Both the position numbers and the translations under genes were made by a program. From Luteibacter jiangsuensis (GTDB taxonomy: Bacteria > Pseudomonadota > Gammaproteobacteria > Xanthomonadales > Rhodanobacteraceae), in NCBI RefSeq assembly GCF_011742555.1, contig NZ_JAAQQR010000001.1:1-64000 (forward strand): DNA of 64,000 nt, read 5' to 3'. Below, in pieces: positions 33,577-41,561 of this stretch. Each line of letters starts with the position of its first letter. The first letter of the stretch is position 1. The notes beneath the pieces are model-generated. The model did not search any database. It had not been told where the DNA came from and saw only the letters and a program-made list of their open reading frames with translations.

Positions 33577-34326
33577 ATGAACAAGCGTTTCGAGGGCAAG
33601 ATCGTGGCCATCACCGGCGCCAGCGAAGGCATCGGCCTCGCCACGGCGAAGGCGTTCATCGCGGAAGGCGCGCGTGTGTACATCACCGGACGCCGGCAGG
33701 ACCGGCTGGACGCCGCGGTGGCGGAACTCGGCGATGCCGCTGTGGGCGTTCAGGGCGATGTGGCGAATCCGGCCGATCTGGACCGCCTCTACGCCCGCAT
33801 CCGCCAGGATCACGGCAAGCTGGACGTGCTCTTCGCGAACGCGGGCACGGCGGACTCCGACGCCCTTCCCCTGACCGACATCACCGAACAGGACTTCGAT
33901 CGGATCTTCGGCGTGAACGTCCGTGGCCTGCTCTTCTCCGTGCAGAAGGCGCTGCCGTTGCTTGCCTCCGGCAGCACGGTGGTCCTCAACGGCTCGGTGG
34001 CCGGAGCCAAGGGGTTTCCGGGGCAGTCGCTCTACAACGCCACCAAGGCGGCGGTGCGTTCCTTCGCCCGCAGCTGGACGTCCGACCTGAGGGATCGCGG
34101 CATCCGCGTCAACGTCGTCGCGCCCGGCGGCACGGAGACACAGCTGATGCGCGGCTATCTCGACATCCGGCCGGGTGCGGAGGAGATGTTCAACCAACTC
34201 ATTCCGCTCGGCCGCATTGGCCAAACGGAAGAAGTGGCAGAAGCGGTGCTCTTTCTCGCATCGAGCCAGAGCAGCTACATCGCGGGCGCCGAGCTCGTGG
34301 TGGACGGCGGACTGGTCGCCGTCTGA
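33577..34326 (+). CDS. SDR-family oxidoreductase
   Basis: 249 residues, classical SDR (TGASEGIG; NAGT; NGSVAGAKG; YNATK; IAGAELVVDGGL). The catalytic Tyr/Lys are intact. It diverges from the TetR gene at 32927-33499, a frequent arrangement for inducible ketone or aldehyde reductases. It is followed by a strong stem-loop and the convergent OprD gene. Confidence 0.9.
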   Translation: MNKRFEGKIVAITGASEGIGLATAKAFIAEGARVYITGRRQDRLDAAVAELGDAAVGVQGDVANPADLDRLYARIRQDHGKLDVLFANAGTADSDALPLTDITEQDFDRIFGVNVRGLLFSVQKALPLLASGSTVVLNGSVAGAKGFPGQSLYNATKAAVRSFARSWTSDLRDRGIRVNVVAPGGTETQLMRGYLDIRPGAEEMFNQLIPLGRIGQTEEVAEAVLFLASSQSSYIAGAELVVDGGLVAV

Positions 34327-34354
34327 TCCTGGCACGCCACGTCCCGCACGGTGC

Positions 34355-34382
34355 GGGGGAGGCGATCCATCACGCCTTCCCC
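34355..34382. terminator. bidirectional terminator-type hairpin between convergent genes
   Basis: GGGGGAGGCG (34355-34364) pairs with CGCCTTCCCC (34373-34382) over 10 bp with one G-U pair and an 8-base loop. It lies between the convergent SDR (ends 34326) and OprD (ends 34409) genes. A smaller CCCGCA-CGG-TGCGGG hairpin overlaps its left side. No long T run. Confidence 0.5.
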
Positions 34383-34408
34383 GCGCGGAGGTCCGGCGGC
34401 GAGCCGAC

Positions 34409-35710
34409 TCAAAACCGATAGCTAAGCATCAACCGGTTGTTCGTCCAGGGCATGTTCCCTGGATTCAGGTTGTTCTTTCCGCCTACGGTGTGCTCCCACC
34501 GGTTGCGTAGCTGCAGCCCCTTCAGCAGCTTGTCGAGCTTCCATACGATGTCGACGTAGACATCGTGGCTGGTGCCGCGAAGCACGGTGTCGTAGTGCGC
34601 GTACGATGCGATCAGCTGCAGATCGTCGTGCAGCAGACTGTACTGCGCGCGTGCTTTCCAGGCGTGTCCGGGGCCCTGCTCCACCAGGCCGCGCAGCATC
34701 GAGGTCGTGTAGAGCGGATCGGTGGCGTAGGTGTTGGTATAGGGCGAGATGATGGCGCCCGCCCCGACAGCATTCCGGTCGCTGTCGAGTTTGTTGTACG
34801 AGACATCGAACTTCGCCTTGCCCACCCCCACGCCGGCGTCGACGCCCCGCGCCGAAGCGTCCACGCGCTGGCCGGCCACGCCGGTGATCTTCGTGTGCGT
34901 ATCGACGATGACGTTGTCGGAACCTGTCGTCTCGCGCACGAACTGCGCACCGATGAAGGGTTTCAGCAGCGTGCCGGTGTCGAAGGTGTACATGCCATCG
35001 ACGTAGCCCAATCTCCCGAAGTGCTCGAAGTCGTAGTACCACGCCTGCGCCTTCAGGCCGTGGCCGGCATAAGTGCTGCCCAGCGCGGTGGTGCCATCCT
35101 GCGACCGCGCCGACGACGGCAGCGAGCCATTGTTGCCGTACATGCTGTCGCCGTGATACGTGGACGGGTAGTACACGTTGTCGTCGTTGTAACCGTCCGA
35201 CGTGCGGCTCTTCCAGCGCAGCGTGCGGATGGCGTAGATATCCCAGCCCTTCGCCGGTTTGAAGTCCAGCGTGGCGCCCTGGTATGACGCCGGCACCACG
35301 CGCGAATCCGACAGTCCCATCCACGGGGTATTGAGGTACTGGTCGCCGGCACGGACCACCACCCAGCGGTTCGCGTATTCCACGTAGGCCTGGCTGAAGC
35401 CGTCGATGACATTGTCCGGGCCCATCAGCGAGGCATCGATGCGCCCCTTGTCGTGCGACTGCGTGCCGAACGAATGCGCGGAGAACCCCGTGACCACGGC
35501 GCTGAAGCCGTCCACCTTGCCGCTGCGCACCGTGAGCAGGCCCGTCAGCGAATTGGCGAACTGATCCTTGCTCGTGGGGTTGTCGTAGTTGCGGTCGAAG
35601 CGATAGAGGCGCACCTCGCCATCGACCTTGGCGTCGCGGAAGAAGTCGTCCGCGTGGGCACAGGCGACGAGACAGGCGAACGTCGCGGCCGCGAGGATCC
35701 GGCGGCGCAT
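34409..35710 (-). CDS. OprD-family outer-membrane porin
   Basis: 433 residues with signal peptide (ILAAATFACLVACAHA) and the OprD pattern: FFRDAKVDGEVRLYRFDRNYDN, GFSAHSFGTQSHDKGRI, TLDFKPAKGWDIYAIRTLRWKSRTSDGYND and the terminal NNRLMLSYRF strand. OprD channels take up carboxylates and amino acids. Its ATG overlaps the stop of the MHS transporter by one base (TGATG), so the outer-membrane channel and inner-membrane symporter are made together, probably for the acid consumed by the 38-43 kb enzymes. Confidence 0.9.
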   Translation of the reverse strand: MRRRILAAATFACLVACAHADDFFRDAKVDGEVRLYRFDRNYDNPTSKDQFANSLTGLLTVRSGKVDGFSAVVTGFSAHSFGTQSHDKGRIDASLMGPDNVIDGFSQAYVEYANRWVVVRAGDQYLNTPWMGLSDSRVVPASYQGATLDFKPAKGWDIYAIRTLRWKSRTSDGYNDDNVYYPSTYHGDSMYGNNGSLPSSARSQDGTTALGSTYAGHGLKAQAWYYDFEHFGRLGYVDGMYTFDTGTLLKPFIGAQFVRETTGSDNVIVDTHTKITGVAGQRVDASARGVDAGVGVGKAKFDVSYNKLDSDRNAVGAGAIISPYTNTYATDPLYTTSMLRGLVEQGPGHAWKARAQYSLLHDDLQLIASYAHYDTVLRGTSHDVYVDIVWKLDKLLKGLQLRNRWEHTVGGKNNLNPGNMPWTNNRLMLSYRF

Positions 35711-37059
35711 CAGTGGGCCACCCGTGCGACGGGGCCGTGCTTGGCGACGGGTTGGCCTACGGTCGCATCCTGCCTACCCTTCCCCACCGGGGCGCCGCTG
35801 CGGTGGAGCATCCACACGCCGAAGAAGCTGATAACCGCGGAGGCCGCCAGCCACGCGCCCGGCATGGCCTTGTCGCCCGTGCTATGAATCAAGTAAGTGC
35901 TCACCGCTGGCGTGAAGCCCCCGAAAATCGCCTGGGCCAGACTATACGCCACGCTGAAGCCACTGGCGCGCACATGCGCCGGCATCATTTCGGTCAGGCT
36001 CACCACCATCACGCCCTGGTAGCCGCCGTAGAGGAACGACAACCACAGCAACACGGCGAGCATGCGGCCGAACGATGGCTCGGCCACAAGCCACGCCATG
36101 GCCGGGTAAGCCGTGATGGCCACCGCCAGCGAAAACGTGGTCAGCGTGCGCACGCGGCCGAATCGGTCGGATACCGCGCCCATCAGCGGCACGAAGATGA
36201 AGTTCGAAATGCCCACGCACACGGTGACCACGAAGGCATTGCGCGCGGTGAGGTTCAGCACTTCCTTGCCGTAAGTCGGGGTATAGGCGGTAATCAGGTA
36301 GAACATCACGCTGGTGAGCGTCACCAGCATCACCGCGTTCAGCACGATCTTCCAGTTCCTGAGCAGGCCGGCATAGATATCGCGCAGGCTCGGCGTATGC
36401 GTCGCCGCACGTTTCTCGAACGATTCGGTTTCCTGCAGCGTGCGGCGGATATAGAACAGCAGCGGCACGATGAGCGAACCGATCACGAACGGGATGCGCC
36501 AGCCCCACGCCATGATCTGTTCCTCGCTCAGCGAGAAGCGTAGCACCACGCCGAGAACGGCGGCGAAGATCACGGCCACCTGCTGGCTGGCGGACTGCCA
36601 CGCCACGTAGAAGCCGCGCTTGCCGGGCGGTGCGATCTCGGCGAGATACACCGAGACGCCGCCGGATTCCGCGCCGGCCGAGAAGCCCTGCAGCAGGCGG
36701 CCCACGACCACCAGCAGCGGAGCCGCGAGACCGATGGTCTTGTAGTCCGGGGTAAAGGCGATGATCAGTACGCCAACCGACATGATGGCGAGGCTGGCGA
36801 TGAGGCCTTTGCGGCGGCCATGGCGGTCGATATAAGCACCCAGCACGATCGCGCCCACCGGGCGCATCAGGAAGCCGACGCCGAACGTCATCAGCGACAT
36901 CATGAGGGAAACGTAGCCGCTTGCGTTCGGGAAGATCGCATGGGCGATGGCCGACGCGTAGAACCCGTAGACCATGAAATCGAACATCTCAAGGAAGTTG
37001 CCGCTGACTACCTTGAACACGCGGCCGAAGCTGGAGCCGCCTTCTTGCACCTGTGCCAT
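35710..37059 (-). CDS. MFS transporter, metabolite:H+ symporter (MHS) family
   Basis: 449 residues, 12 transmembrane helices. The MHS signature is clear: VSGNFLEMFDFMVYGFYA in helix 1, IDRHGRRKGL in the 2-3 loop, RLLQGFSAGAESGG in helix 4. It resembles the citrate/tricarballylate/alpha-ketoglutarate permeases, so a carboxylate substrate is likely. The start at 37059 follows GGGAGAGA; the long open-frame extension upstream is not protein-like. It diverges from the IclR gene and is coupled to OprD. Confidence 0.92.
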   Translation of the reverse strand: MAQVQEGGSSFGRVFKVVSGNFLEMFDFMVYGFYASAIAHAIFPNASGYVSLMMSLMTFGVGFLMRPVGAIVLGAYIDRHGRRKGLIASLAIMSVGVLIIAFTPDYKTIGLAAPLLVVVGRLLQGFSAGAESGGVSVYLAEIAPPGKRGFYVAWQSASQQVAVIFAAVLGVVLRFSLSEEQIMAWGWRIPFVIGSLIVPLLFYIRRTLQETESFEKRAATHTPSLRDIYAGLLRNWKIVLNAVMLVTLTSVMFYLITAYTPTYGKEVLNLTARNAFVVTVCVGISNFIFVPLMGAVSDRFGRVRTLTTFSLAVAITAYPAMAWLVAEPSFGRMLAVLLWLSFLYGGYQGVMVVSLTEMMPAHVRASGFSVAYSLAQAIFGGFTPAVSTYLIHSTGDKAMPGAWLAASAVISFFGVWMLHRSGAPVGKGRQDATVGQPVAKHGPVARVAH

Positions 37060-37229
37060 GCCGTTCTCTCCCCGAGACGATTGCAGGATGACACGGCTTA
37101 AGCGCGTTCCATATCTTGATACGCCGTGCCGTGATGTAAAACAGTCAAGCACTGCTGCCGAGAACGCGTCAACAGGTTTTTTCGCGCCGTTCCAGTATGT
37201 AATACGTTGATTAGGTTGGTTATTTTGAT

Positions 37230-37244
37230 GCGATGCAGCATCGC
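37230..37244. promoter_or_regulatory. palindrome in the MHS/IclR divergent promoter region
   Basis: GCGATGC-A-GCATCGC, a perfect 7-bp-arm palindrome, lies in the 246-base AT-richer gap between the MHS transporter and the IclR regulator. It may be the IclR operator; alternatives such as the CCAAT...ATTGG pair nearer the IclR start cannot be excluded. Confidence 0.4.
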
Positions 37245-37305
37245 TTGACTGGGTTTTCCAATCGGGTTTACGGTTATTTGAAACGCCGTTTTGGATATTG
37301 GAACG

Positions 37306-38079
37306 ATGGATACCACCCTGTTGAAGGGCCTGAACGTGCTCGAGGCCGTGGCCCGCTCTCGCACCCCCCGGGGGGTCAGCGAACTGGCCCGCGAGCTCGA
37401 GCTCACCAAGAGCAACGTGCACCGCACGCTGCAGACGCTCATCGCCGCGGGATACGTGCGGCCCGGCAGCGTCGCCGGCACCTACGAGTGCACGCTGAAG
37501 CTGTTCGAGATGGCCAGCGGCGTGGTGGCGCGCATCGACGTCCGTCAACTGGCAGACCCATTCATGCAGCAGCTGGCGCGGCTGACGAAGGAAACCATTC
37601 ACCTCGCGATCCTCGAGGGCATGGACGTCATCTACCTCAACAAGATCGAATCGCCGCAACCCGTTCGCGCGTATTCGACCATCGGCGGCCGGGCTCCCGC
37701 TCATTGCGTCGCCTCCGGCAAGGCATTGCTCGCCTGGCAGGGCGAAGCCCTGCTGCGTGAACTGCCCGCCCGCCTGCCCTCGCCCACGCAGCGCTCCATC
37801 GCCTCGCGCGACGCGCTGCTTGAAGAACTCGGCCGCGTCCGCCGCCAGGGCTTTGCCGTGAACCGCGGCGAATGGCGCGAGGGCGTGGGCGGTGTCGCCG
37901 CCATTGTCTTCGACATGCATGGCATGCCCGTGGCCGCCATCGGCATGTCCGGCCCGGTCGAACGCCTGCGCCCCGCCAGCGTCCGCAAATACAGCCAACT
38001 GGTGATGGAAGCCGCGCTCGGCCTGTCCCGCTCGCTCGGCTATTCGCAACCCGGCTATCCGCCGCTGGCCGCCGCCTGA
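37306..38079 (+). CDS. IclR-family transcriptional regulator
   Basis: 257 residues. N-terminal winged HTH (LKGLNVLEAVARSRTPRGVSELARELELTKSNVHRTLQTL) and IclR effector domain (YSTIGGRAPAHCVASGKALLAW; GFAVNRGEWREGVGGVAAIVFD). The start at 37306 is the ATG; a TTG at 37291 adds five residues. It sits between the divergent transporter genes and the co-directional CoA-pathway genes and probably controls both. Confidence 0.92.
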   Translation: MDTTLLKGLNVLEAVARSRTPRGVSELARELELTKSNVHRTLQTLIAAGYVRPGSVAGTYECTLKLFEMASGVVARIDVRQLADPFMQQLARLTKETIHLAILEGMDVIYLNKIESPQPVRAYSTIGGRAPAHCVASGKALLAWQGEALLRELPARLPSPTQRSIASRDALLEELGRVRRQGFAVNRGEWREGVGGVAAIVFDMHGMPVAAIGMSGPVERLRPASVRKYSQLVMEAALGLSRSLGYSQPGYPPLAAA

Positions 38080-38101
38080 ACTTACCTGAGGAGTACCCCA
38101 C

Positions 38102-39262
38102 GTGCAGCCTTTGAAAGGCATTCGAGTCGTCGAGTTCTGCAGCGTCGCCGCAGGCCCCTTCTGCGCCATGTTGCTGGCCGACATGGGTGCCGACGTCGTC
38201 AAGGTGGAACACCCGGAGGGCGGCGACAGCATGCGCGCCTGGCCCCCCATGAGCGAAGGTTTCAGCGAGAACTTCGCCTCGGTGAACCGCAACAAGCGCT
38301 CGGTCGCGCTCAACCTCAAGGACGCCGACGACAATGCCCGCGCCCGCGAACTCGCCGCCGGTGCCGACGTCGTCATCGAGAACAACCGTCCCGGGGTCAT
38401 GGCGCGGCTTGGGCTGGATTTCGCCACGCTCTCGGCGATCAATTCGAAGCTGGTCTACTGCTCCATTTCGGCGTTCGGGCAGGATGGCCCGCGCGCGGGC
38501 GAAGCCGGCTTCGACCTCACCATCCAGGCCATGGCCGGCGTCATGAGCGTCACCGGCGAGGAAGGTGGCGCACCCGTGAAGTGCGGCGTGCCGCTTTCCG
38601 ATTTCGCCACCGGCCTGTATGCGGCCTTCGCCGTCGCCAGCGCGCTGCGCGACGTGCGCGAGCACGGCAAGGGCACGCATATCGATGCCTCGATGTTCGG
38701 CGCCTCGCTCGCCGTGGGGGCGCTGCAGACCAGCCAGTACTTCGGCAGCGGCATCGATCCGGTGAAGCTGGGCTCGGCGCACCCGCGCAACGCACCCTAT
38801 CAGGCATTCAAGGTATCCGATGGCTACGTGGCCATGGCCGCGGGCAACAACGCGCTGTTCCGGTCGGCTGCTGCCGCCATCGGCCGGGAAGAACTCGCCG
38901 GGCTCGCACGGTTCGGTTCCACCGCCTTGCGGGCGCAGCACCAGGCCGAACTGAAGCAGATTTTCGAATCGGCATTCGAGACGCTTTCGGTGCCGCAGGT
39001 GCTGGCCATGTTCCGCCAGGCAGGCGTTCCCTGCGCCCCGATCAACAGCTACAGCGACGCGCTCGCCGACGAGCAGGTCGAGTTCATGGGCTGGGTGCAG
39101 CCCCTCGAACTGCCCTCGGGAGTCGTCACCCGTACGTTCGCCTCGCCCCTGCGCTTCGACGGTCGGGGCCAGCCGATCTACCGCCGGCCGCCCGCGCTGG
39201 GTGAGCACAACGCGGAGATCTTCGGCGAAGCGCCCGCCACGGTGGAGGCCGGCCATGGATGA
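38102..39262 (+). CDS. family III CoA-transferase (CaiB/BaiF type)
   Basis: 386 residues from a GTG. LKGIRVVEFCSVAAGPFCAMLLADMGADVVKVE is the family start; the catalytic Asp138 lies in GFDLTIQAMAGVMS; GTHIDASMFGASLA follows. The enzyme moves CoA between carboxylic acids through an aspartyl anhydride. It is the first enzyme of the IclR-linked pathway, suggesting activation of the incoming acid by CoA exchange. Overlaps the crotonase gene by 8 bases. Confidence 0.92.
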   Translation: MQPLKGIRVVEFCSVAAGPFCAMLLADMGADVVKVEHPEGGDSMRAWPPMSEGFSENFASVNRNKRSVALNLKDADDNARARELAAGADVVIENNRPGVMARLGLDFATLSAINSKLVYCSISAFGQDGPRAGEAGFDLTIQAMAGVMSVTGEEGGAPVKCGVPLSDFATGLYAAFAVASALRDVREHGKGTHIDASMFGASLAVGALQTSQYFGSGIDPVKLGSAHPRNAPYQAFKVSDGYVAMAAGNNALFRSAAAAIGREELAGLARFGSTALRAQHQAELKQIFESAFETLSVPQVLAMFRQAGVPCAPINSYSDALADEQVEFMGWVQPLELPSGVVTRTFASPLRFDGRGQPIYRRPPALGEHNAEIFGEAPATVEAGHG

Positions 39263-39980
39263 GTTGCTGGCACGGCGCGGCGAGGGCGTGCTCGAACTGA
39301 CGCTCAATCGCCCCGAGAAGATGAACGCGCTTTCCGCCTCGCTGGTGGAGGCATTACACGCGGAACTCGACGCCGCGGATGTCGACGGCACGCGACTCGT
39401 CGTGTTCCGTGGCGAGGGCAAGAACCTCTCCGCCGGGTTCGACTTCAGCGGCTACGACGCGCAGAGCGACGGCGACCTGGTGCTGCGCTTTGTCCGCATC
39501 GAACAGTTGCTGCAGCGCGTGTTCCACGCCCAATACGACACGCTGGCGTTCGCGCAGGGTCGAAACTTCGGTGCGGGCGTCGATCTGTTCGCCGTATGCA
39601 ACCGCCGCGTGGCCACGCCCGATGCGTCCTTCCGCATGCCAGGGCTGGGTTTCGGCCTCGTGCTCGGGAGCCGTCGTTTCGCCGGCCTGGTGGGTGAAAG
39701 CTGGGCCCGCCAGGTGCTGCAGGAAGGCATCACGTTCGATGGCGCCGAGGCGCATGCGCGTGGCTTTGTCACCGCGCTGGCCGATCCGGACGGTTGGGCC
39801 GCCGAACGCGAGCGCGCGGACACCGCCCGCCGCGGCCTTGGCGACGACGCCACCACGCGGCTCTTCCGCGTCACCCATACCGACACCCGCGCGGCCGACA
39901 TGGCCGAACTCGTCGCTTCCGCCGCACGGCCAGGCCTGCAGGGCCGCCTGCGCGCCTACCGCGAAGCGCTGGGCAAATAA
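39255..39980 (+). CDS. enoyl-CoA hydratase/isomerase family protein, divergent active site
   Basis: 241 residues, crotonase fold: ELTLNRPEKMNALSASLVEAL, GEGKNLSAGFDFSGYD for oxyanion hole 1, and AQGRNFGAGVDLFAVCNRRVATPDASFRMPGLGFGLVLG. Where classical hydratases carry the two catalytic Glu residues this protein has Asp (GVDL) and Gly (FRMPGLG), so ordinary hydration is doubtful. It may act as an isomerase, lyase or hydrolase on a CoA ester. The start at 39255 lies inside the CaiB gene. Confidence 0.85.
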   Translation: MDELLARRGEGVLELTLNRPEKMNALSASLVEALHAELDAADVDGTRLVVFRGEGKNLSAGFDFSGYDAQSDGDLVLRFVRIEQLLQRVFHAQYDTLAFAQGRNFGAGVDLFAVCNRRVATPDASFRMPGLGFGLVLGSRRFAGLVGESWARQVLQEGITFDGAEAHARGFVTALADPDGWAAERERADTARRGLGDDATTRLFRVTHTDTRAADMAELVASAARPGLQGRLRAYREALGK

Positions 39981-39997
39981 GTTACCGGAGGACACCC

Positions 39998-40819
39998 GTG
40001 AGCACGTCCAAGATCATTCCGCTCGGCGAACTGACATCGCTCGTCGCCAACGGCAGTTCCCTTGCACTCGGTGGCAGTTTCCTGCACCGCGGCCCGTTCG
40101 CCTTCGTCCGTGAGCTGATCCGCCAGGGCAAGCGCGATCTCGAAATCATCAAGCAAAGCCCGGGCTACGACATCGATATCCTGTGCCGCGCGGGCTGCGT
40201 GCGCCGCACACGCGCCGGGATCGTGGCGATGGAAGGAAATTTCGGCCTCGCGCCCTACTACCGAAAGGCGGTGGAGAAGAAGGAGATCGAACTGGAAGAA
40301 CACGCCTGCGCCAGCCTCACCGCCGGACTTCGCGCCTCCGCCTTCGGCGTGCCGTTCCAGCCCTGTGGCGGTCTGCACGGTTCCGCCTTGCCCGAACTTA
40401 ACGGCTGGCAGAAGGTTGCCGATCCCTACGGTACCGGGGAAGCCGTGTACGTCATCCCGAGGATCACGCCGGACTTCGCGGTGATCCACGCCAATGAGGT
40501 CAGCCCCGAAGGCGACGTGCGCGTGTTCGGCACCTCGCATTGGGACCGGATCATGTCGCGTTCCGCGAAGCGCGTGCTGGTGATCGCCGAGCGCGTCGCC
40601 AGCAGCGAATCCTTCGCAAGCCAGCCCGAGCTGACACTCATCCCGCATTTCCTCGTCGATGCCGTCGCCGTGGTGCCCAGGGGTGCATGGCCGGGCTCGT
40701 GCTGGCCGCATTACGAAGTGGACTACCCCGCCGTGGAAGCCTATCTGCCCGACGGCGCCGATGTGCTCGCCGCCCATCTTGCCGCCGCCCCGGAAGCCCA
40801 GGAGGCCGCCCATGCATGA
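39998..40819 (+). CDS. class I CoA-transferase-like subunit A (GctA/IpdA family)
   Basis: 273 residues from a GTG preceded by GGAGG. SLVANGSSLALGGSFLHRGPFAFVRELIRQGKRDLEII is the typical subunit A opening, with ILCRAGCVRRTRAGIVAMEGNFGLAP and TPDFAVIHANEVSPEGDVRVFGTSHWDR. It pairs with the next gene (8-base overlap). The family includes glutaconate CoA-transferase and the IpdAB ring-opening hydrolases of steroid catabolism. Assignment between these is open. Confidence 0.85.
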   Translation: MSTSKIIPLGELTSLVANGSSLALGGSFLHRGPFAFVRELIRQGKRDLEIIKQSPGYDIDILCRAGCVRRTRAGIVAMEGNFGLAPYYRKAVEKKEIELEEHACASLTAGLRASAFGVPFQPCGGLHGSALPELNGWQKVADPYGTGEAVYVIPRITPDFAVIHANEVSPEGDVRVFGTSHWDRIMSRSAKRVLVIAERVASSESFASQPELTLIPHFLVDAVAVVPRGAWPGSCWPHYEVDYPAVEAYLPDGADVLAAHLAAAPEAQEAAHA

Positions 40820-41561
40820 GTCGTGGTCGCCGTTCTCGTTCATCGTGACGAACCTCGCCCGCTTCGTGCGCCCGCATGAAGTGACCTTCAGCGGCGTGAA
40901 TTCCACGCTGCCGATGCTTGCCTGCCTGCTGGCCAAGCGCGCGTACGATTTCGAGTTCACCTACATCAACGTGGCCGGTGGCGTCGATCCGCAGCCGTCG
41001 TCCATTCCCATTTCCAGTTCGGATCCCGTGCTGGCGGAAGGCTCGCGTTCGATCTTCTCGAACGAGGATTTCTACGACCTGTGCACGCGTGGCGAAATGG
41101 ACCTCTGCTTCCTGGGCGCCGCCCAGGTCGACGGCCTGGGCCAGACGAACGTTTCGAGCATCGGCGACTGGCACAACCCCAAGGTGCGCCTGCCCGGCGG
41201 TGGCGGCGGCGCGGTGATGCTGCCGACGGCGCGCCGTGCCGTCACCTGGCGCACCGAGCACTCGCGCCGCACGATGGTGGAGAAGCTCGACTTCCTCACC
41301 GCGGCAGGTGGTATGGCCGGCGTGGTCACGCCCATCGCCGTTTTCGTGAAACGCGACGGCCGCCTGGCGTTGCAGTCCTGGCACCCCGAGAGCTCGCTCG
41401 ATGAAGTGCGCGCCCGCACGGCCTTCACCTTCGATGCCGAAGGTGCGGGTCCGGCGGAGCCGCCGACCGAGCGTGAGCGCGACGCGCTGCGCTCCCTCGA
41501 TCCCACCGGCACCTTCGAACGCGACGCGGGCGTGCGGCTGCGCCCCGAGGCGGCCGCATGA
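40812..41561 (+). CDS. class I CoA-transferase-like subunit B (GctB/IpdB family)
   Basis: 249 residues. FSGVNSTLPMLACLLAKRAYDFEFTYINVAGGVDP, GEMDLCFLGAAQVDGLGQTNVSSIG and LPGGGGGAVMLPTA are subunit B landmarks. Transferases carry a catalytic Glu in the segment that here reads YINVAGGVDP; no Glu is present, which recalls the IpdAB-type enzymes that act as hydrolases/retro-Claisen lyases. Coupled to subunit A before it and to the ligase after it (ATGA overlap). Confidence 0.82.
   Translation: MHESWSPFSFIVTNLARFVRPHEVTFSGVNSTLPMLACLLAKRAYDFEFTYINVAGGVDPQPSSIPISSSDPVLAEGSRSIFSNEDFYDLCTRGEMDLCFLGAAQVDGLGQTNVSSIGDWHNPKVRLPGGGGGAVMLPTARRAVTWRTEHSRRTMVEKLDFLTAAGGMAGVVTPIAVFVKRDGRLALQSWHPESSLDEVRARTAFTFDAEGAGPAEPPTERERDALRSLDPTGTFERDAGVRLRPEAAA

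Noticed and set aside
35710-38442. N-terminal extension of the MHS transporter frame to 910 residues
   Set aside because: The extension is antisense to IclR and the CoA-transferase; MAQVQEGG at 37059 with a good ribosome-binding site is the natural start.
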